This document shows positions 6,259-7,227 of a stretch of 7,227 bases of DNA, in pieces. Under the pieces are notes generated by a model that did not search any database, was not told where the DNA came from, and saw nothing but the letters and a program-made list of their open reading frames with translations. The translations under genes were made by a program, and so were the position numbers. The first letter of the stretch is position 1; the number at the start of each line of letters is the position of its first letter. The stretch is from the NCBI GenBank assembly GCA_946885925.1, contig CAMPHP010000142.1:1-7227 (forward strand). The letters run 5' to 3'. The stretch is from an uncultured Litorilinea sp. (GTDB lineage Bacteria; Chloroflexota; Anaerolineae; Caldilineales; Caldilineaceae).

Positions 6259-7227
6259 CTAGCTCAGTTCAATCGTAGATACAGTGGGTGAAAGGTTGGT
6301 ATGTTGTTCACGCTTCAAATGACTCCATGGCTGCCAATCTTGTGAGCGCCACGGGCCCCCTTTGGCCGCGGGAATGGGCCGGTTCGCGTTGTCCCCATAG
6401 CGGAACGCCCACGATGTATCACACGCCTGGCAACTCAGGCAGCCCGCGCTATCGGGCGGGCAGCTTAATCCGGTTTCATTGCGCGCCGCCAATTTCAACT
6501 CATAGCTGAAATAGCTTTCACTGACACCACTCTGCACTACATCCCACGGGAGCGGATCGCCAATCTTCCAGGCACCACTATAGTGGCTCTTGTCCAAACC
6601 AACTACCTCTAACGCTTGGAAGAAACTACGCACAGTCAACCCACCAGGCGGGATCGCCATCAGCACTTCGGCCAAACGACGGTCGCCCCGGCTCAACACA
6701 GCCTGCACCTCGGCCCAGTCCGGCGAATCAGCGCGTACATCAACGCCATGCCGGGCCAATGCCGAATGAATCCGCTTCTGGCGACTGCGTAGATCAGCGA
6801 TAGGGGCCATGCCCTCCCATTGAAAGGGAGTATGCGCTTTGGGCACAAAGGGGGTAGCGTTAATCGCTATGCGCCGCTTAAAGCGCTTGCGTGCTTCAAG
6901 CGTAAAATCGATCAGTGCCTCAATATCCTCGTCCGTCTCGGTTGGATGCCCCACCATAAAATAGAGCTTTAGCTGGGGAAAGTTGAACTCCTGTGCCAAG
7001 CTAATTGCCCGCATCATCTGATCTTCGGTTTGTGTCTTGTTGATGACATTACGCAGCCGCTGGCTACCCGCCTCCGGAGCCACCGTCAAGTTATGCGCGC
7101 CCGTTGCCGCCATCGCCTTGATTAAAGGTACGCTAATCGGATCCATACGCATCGAACTGGCGCTAATGCTGACACCCATCTGCTCCAAAGCCACGGCTAG
7201 CTCATCGATCTGCGTATGGTCGCTGAC
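6259..7227 (-). CDS. B12-binding-type radical SAM protein, C-terminal part (runs off right edge)
   Basis: The frame is open from the right edge, so the true start lies outside; 322 residues plus stop are present. The visible part is the second half of a radical SAM barrel and its C-terminal extension: SISASSMRMDPIS, then HNLTVAPEAGSQRLRNVINK, LKLYFMVGHPTETDEDI (the SAM-contacting GxPxET-like loop), INATPFVPKAHTPFQW, and ADSPDWAEVQAVLSRGDRRL. These match the family of cobalamin-binding radical SAM proteins of unassigned function; the CxxxCxxC cluster and any B12 domain would be upstream and are not seen. Near the end a Cys cluster CPPDSAGCLSCQAC (fragment residues 256-269) could bind metal or an extra Fe-S cluster. 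The last 45 residues are polar and probably unstructured. pgeF follows after 9 nt. Confidence 0.88.
   Translation of the reverse strand, partial: VSDHTQIDELAVALEQMGVSISASSMRMDPISVPLIKAMAATGAHNLTVAPEAGSQRLRNVINKTQTEDQMMRAISLAQEFNFPQLKLYFMVGHPTETDEDIEALIDFTLEARKRFKRRIAINATPFVPKAHTPFQWEGMAPIADLRSRQKRIHSALARHGVDVRADSPDWAEVQAVLSRGDRRLAEVLMAIPPGGLTVRSFFQALEVVGLDKSHYSGAWKIGDPLPWDVVQSGVSESYFSYELKLAARNETGLSCPPDSAGCLSCQACDTSWAFRYGDNANRPIPAAKGGPWRSQDWQPWSHLKREQHTNLSPTVSTIELS
6421..6462 (-). other. Cys-rich motif in radical SAM C-terminus
   Basis: Four cysteines with spacing CX6CX2CX2C lie in a region otherwise poor in Cys. The spacing is suited to a zinc or Fe-S site. In related radical SAM proteins a Cys-bearing end with a GCxxC pattern is common, but its role is not established. 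Confidence 0.5.

Noticed and set aside
1..7227. CRISPR array, tRNA, rRNA, insertion sequence or prophage elements
   Set aside because: No regularly spaced repeats, no tRNA-like cloverleaf or rRNA words noticed, no transposase or integrase motifs, and no long terminal inverted repeats.

Overview
This window carries a single co-directional run of nine genes on the minus strand, read from the right edge to the left edge. I see no credible gene on the plus strand and no RNA gene, mobile element or CRISPR array. Composition is moderate GC with short AT-richer gaps. Three things suggest a member of the Chloroflexota, probably class Chloroflexia: the style of the secreted proteins (long Pro/Thr stalks, a C-terminal LYLP-type tail, a jelly-roll module with an IGIDPHGGTQP motif), the pgeF/yggS/proC/yggT gene set, and the B12-type radical SAM protein. 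This assignment comes from remembered family resemblance, not from a search.

Layout in transcription order (right to left). At 7227-6259 is the 3' part of a radical SAM protein of the B12-binding type, cut by the window edge. It is followed after 9 nt by pgeF (6249-5446). A gap of about 97 nt with short repeats leads to a secreted two-domain protein (5345-4119) made of a jelly-roll-like module, an FN3 module and a Pro/Thr stalk. A gap of about 120 nt holds a candidate promoter for yggS (3996-3280). An AT-rich gap of about 83 nt precedes proC (3196-2360). yggT (2363-2109) overlaps proC by 4 nt, and a small HExxH zinc metallopeptidase (2068-1664) follows. A lipoprotein with two copies of an internal repeat (about 1662-826) starts at the metallopeptidase stop codon. 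Last is the 5' part of a membrane-anchored SH3b protein (778 to beyond position 1).

The housekeeping core is the PgeF/YggS/ProC/YggT set, which recurs together in many bacteria. PgeF edits peptidoglycan precursors, YggS handles PLP homeostasis, ProC makes proline, and YggT is a small membrane protein near division and envelope functions. Three envelope or exported proteins of unknown function are set into or behind this core. The most interesting items are the duplicated-domain lipoprotein coupled to the metallopeptidase, the SH3b membrane protein with an unrecognised cytoplasmic domain, and the secreted protein placed between pgeF and yggS. I found nothing that I can defend as a wholly new defence, mobile or RNA system.
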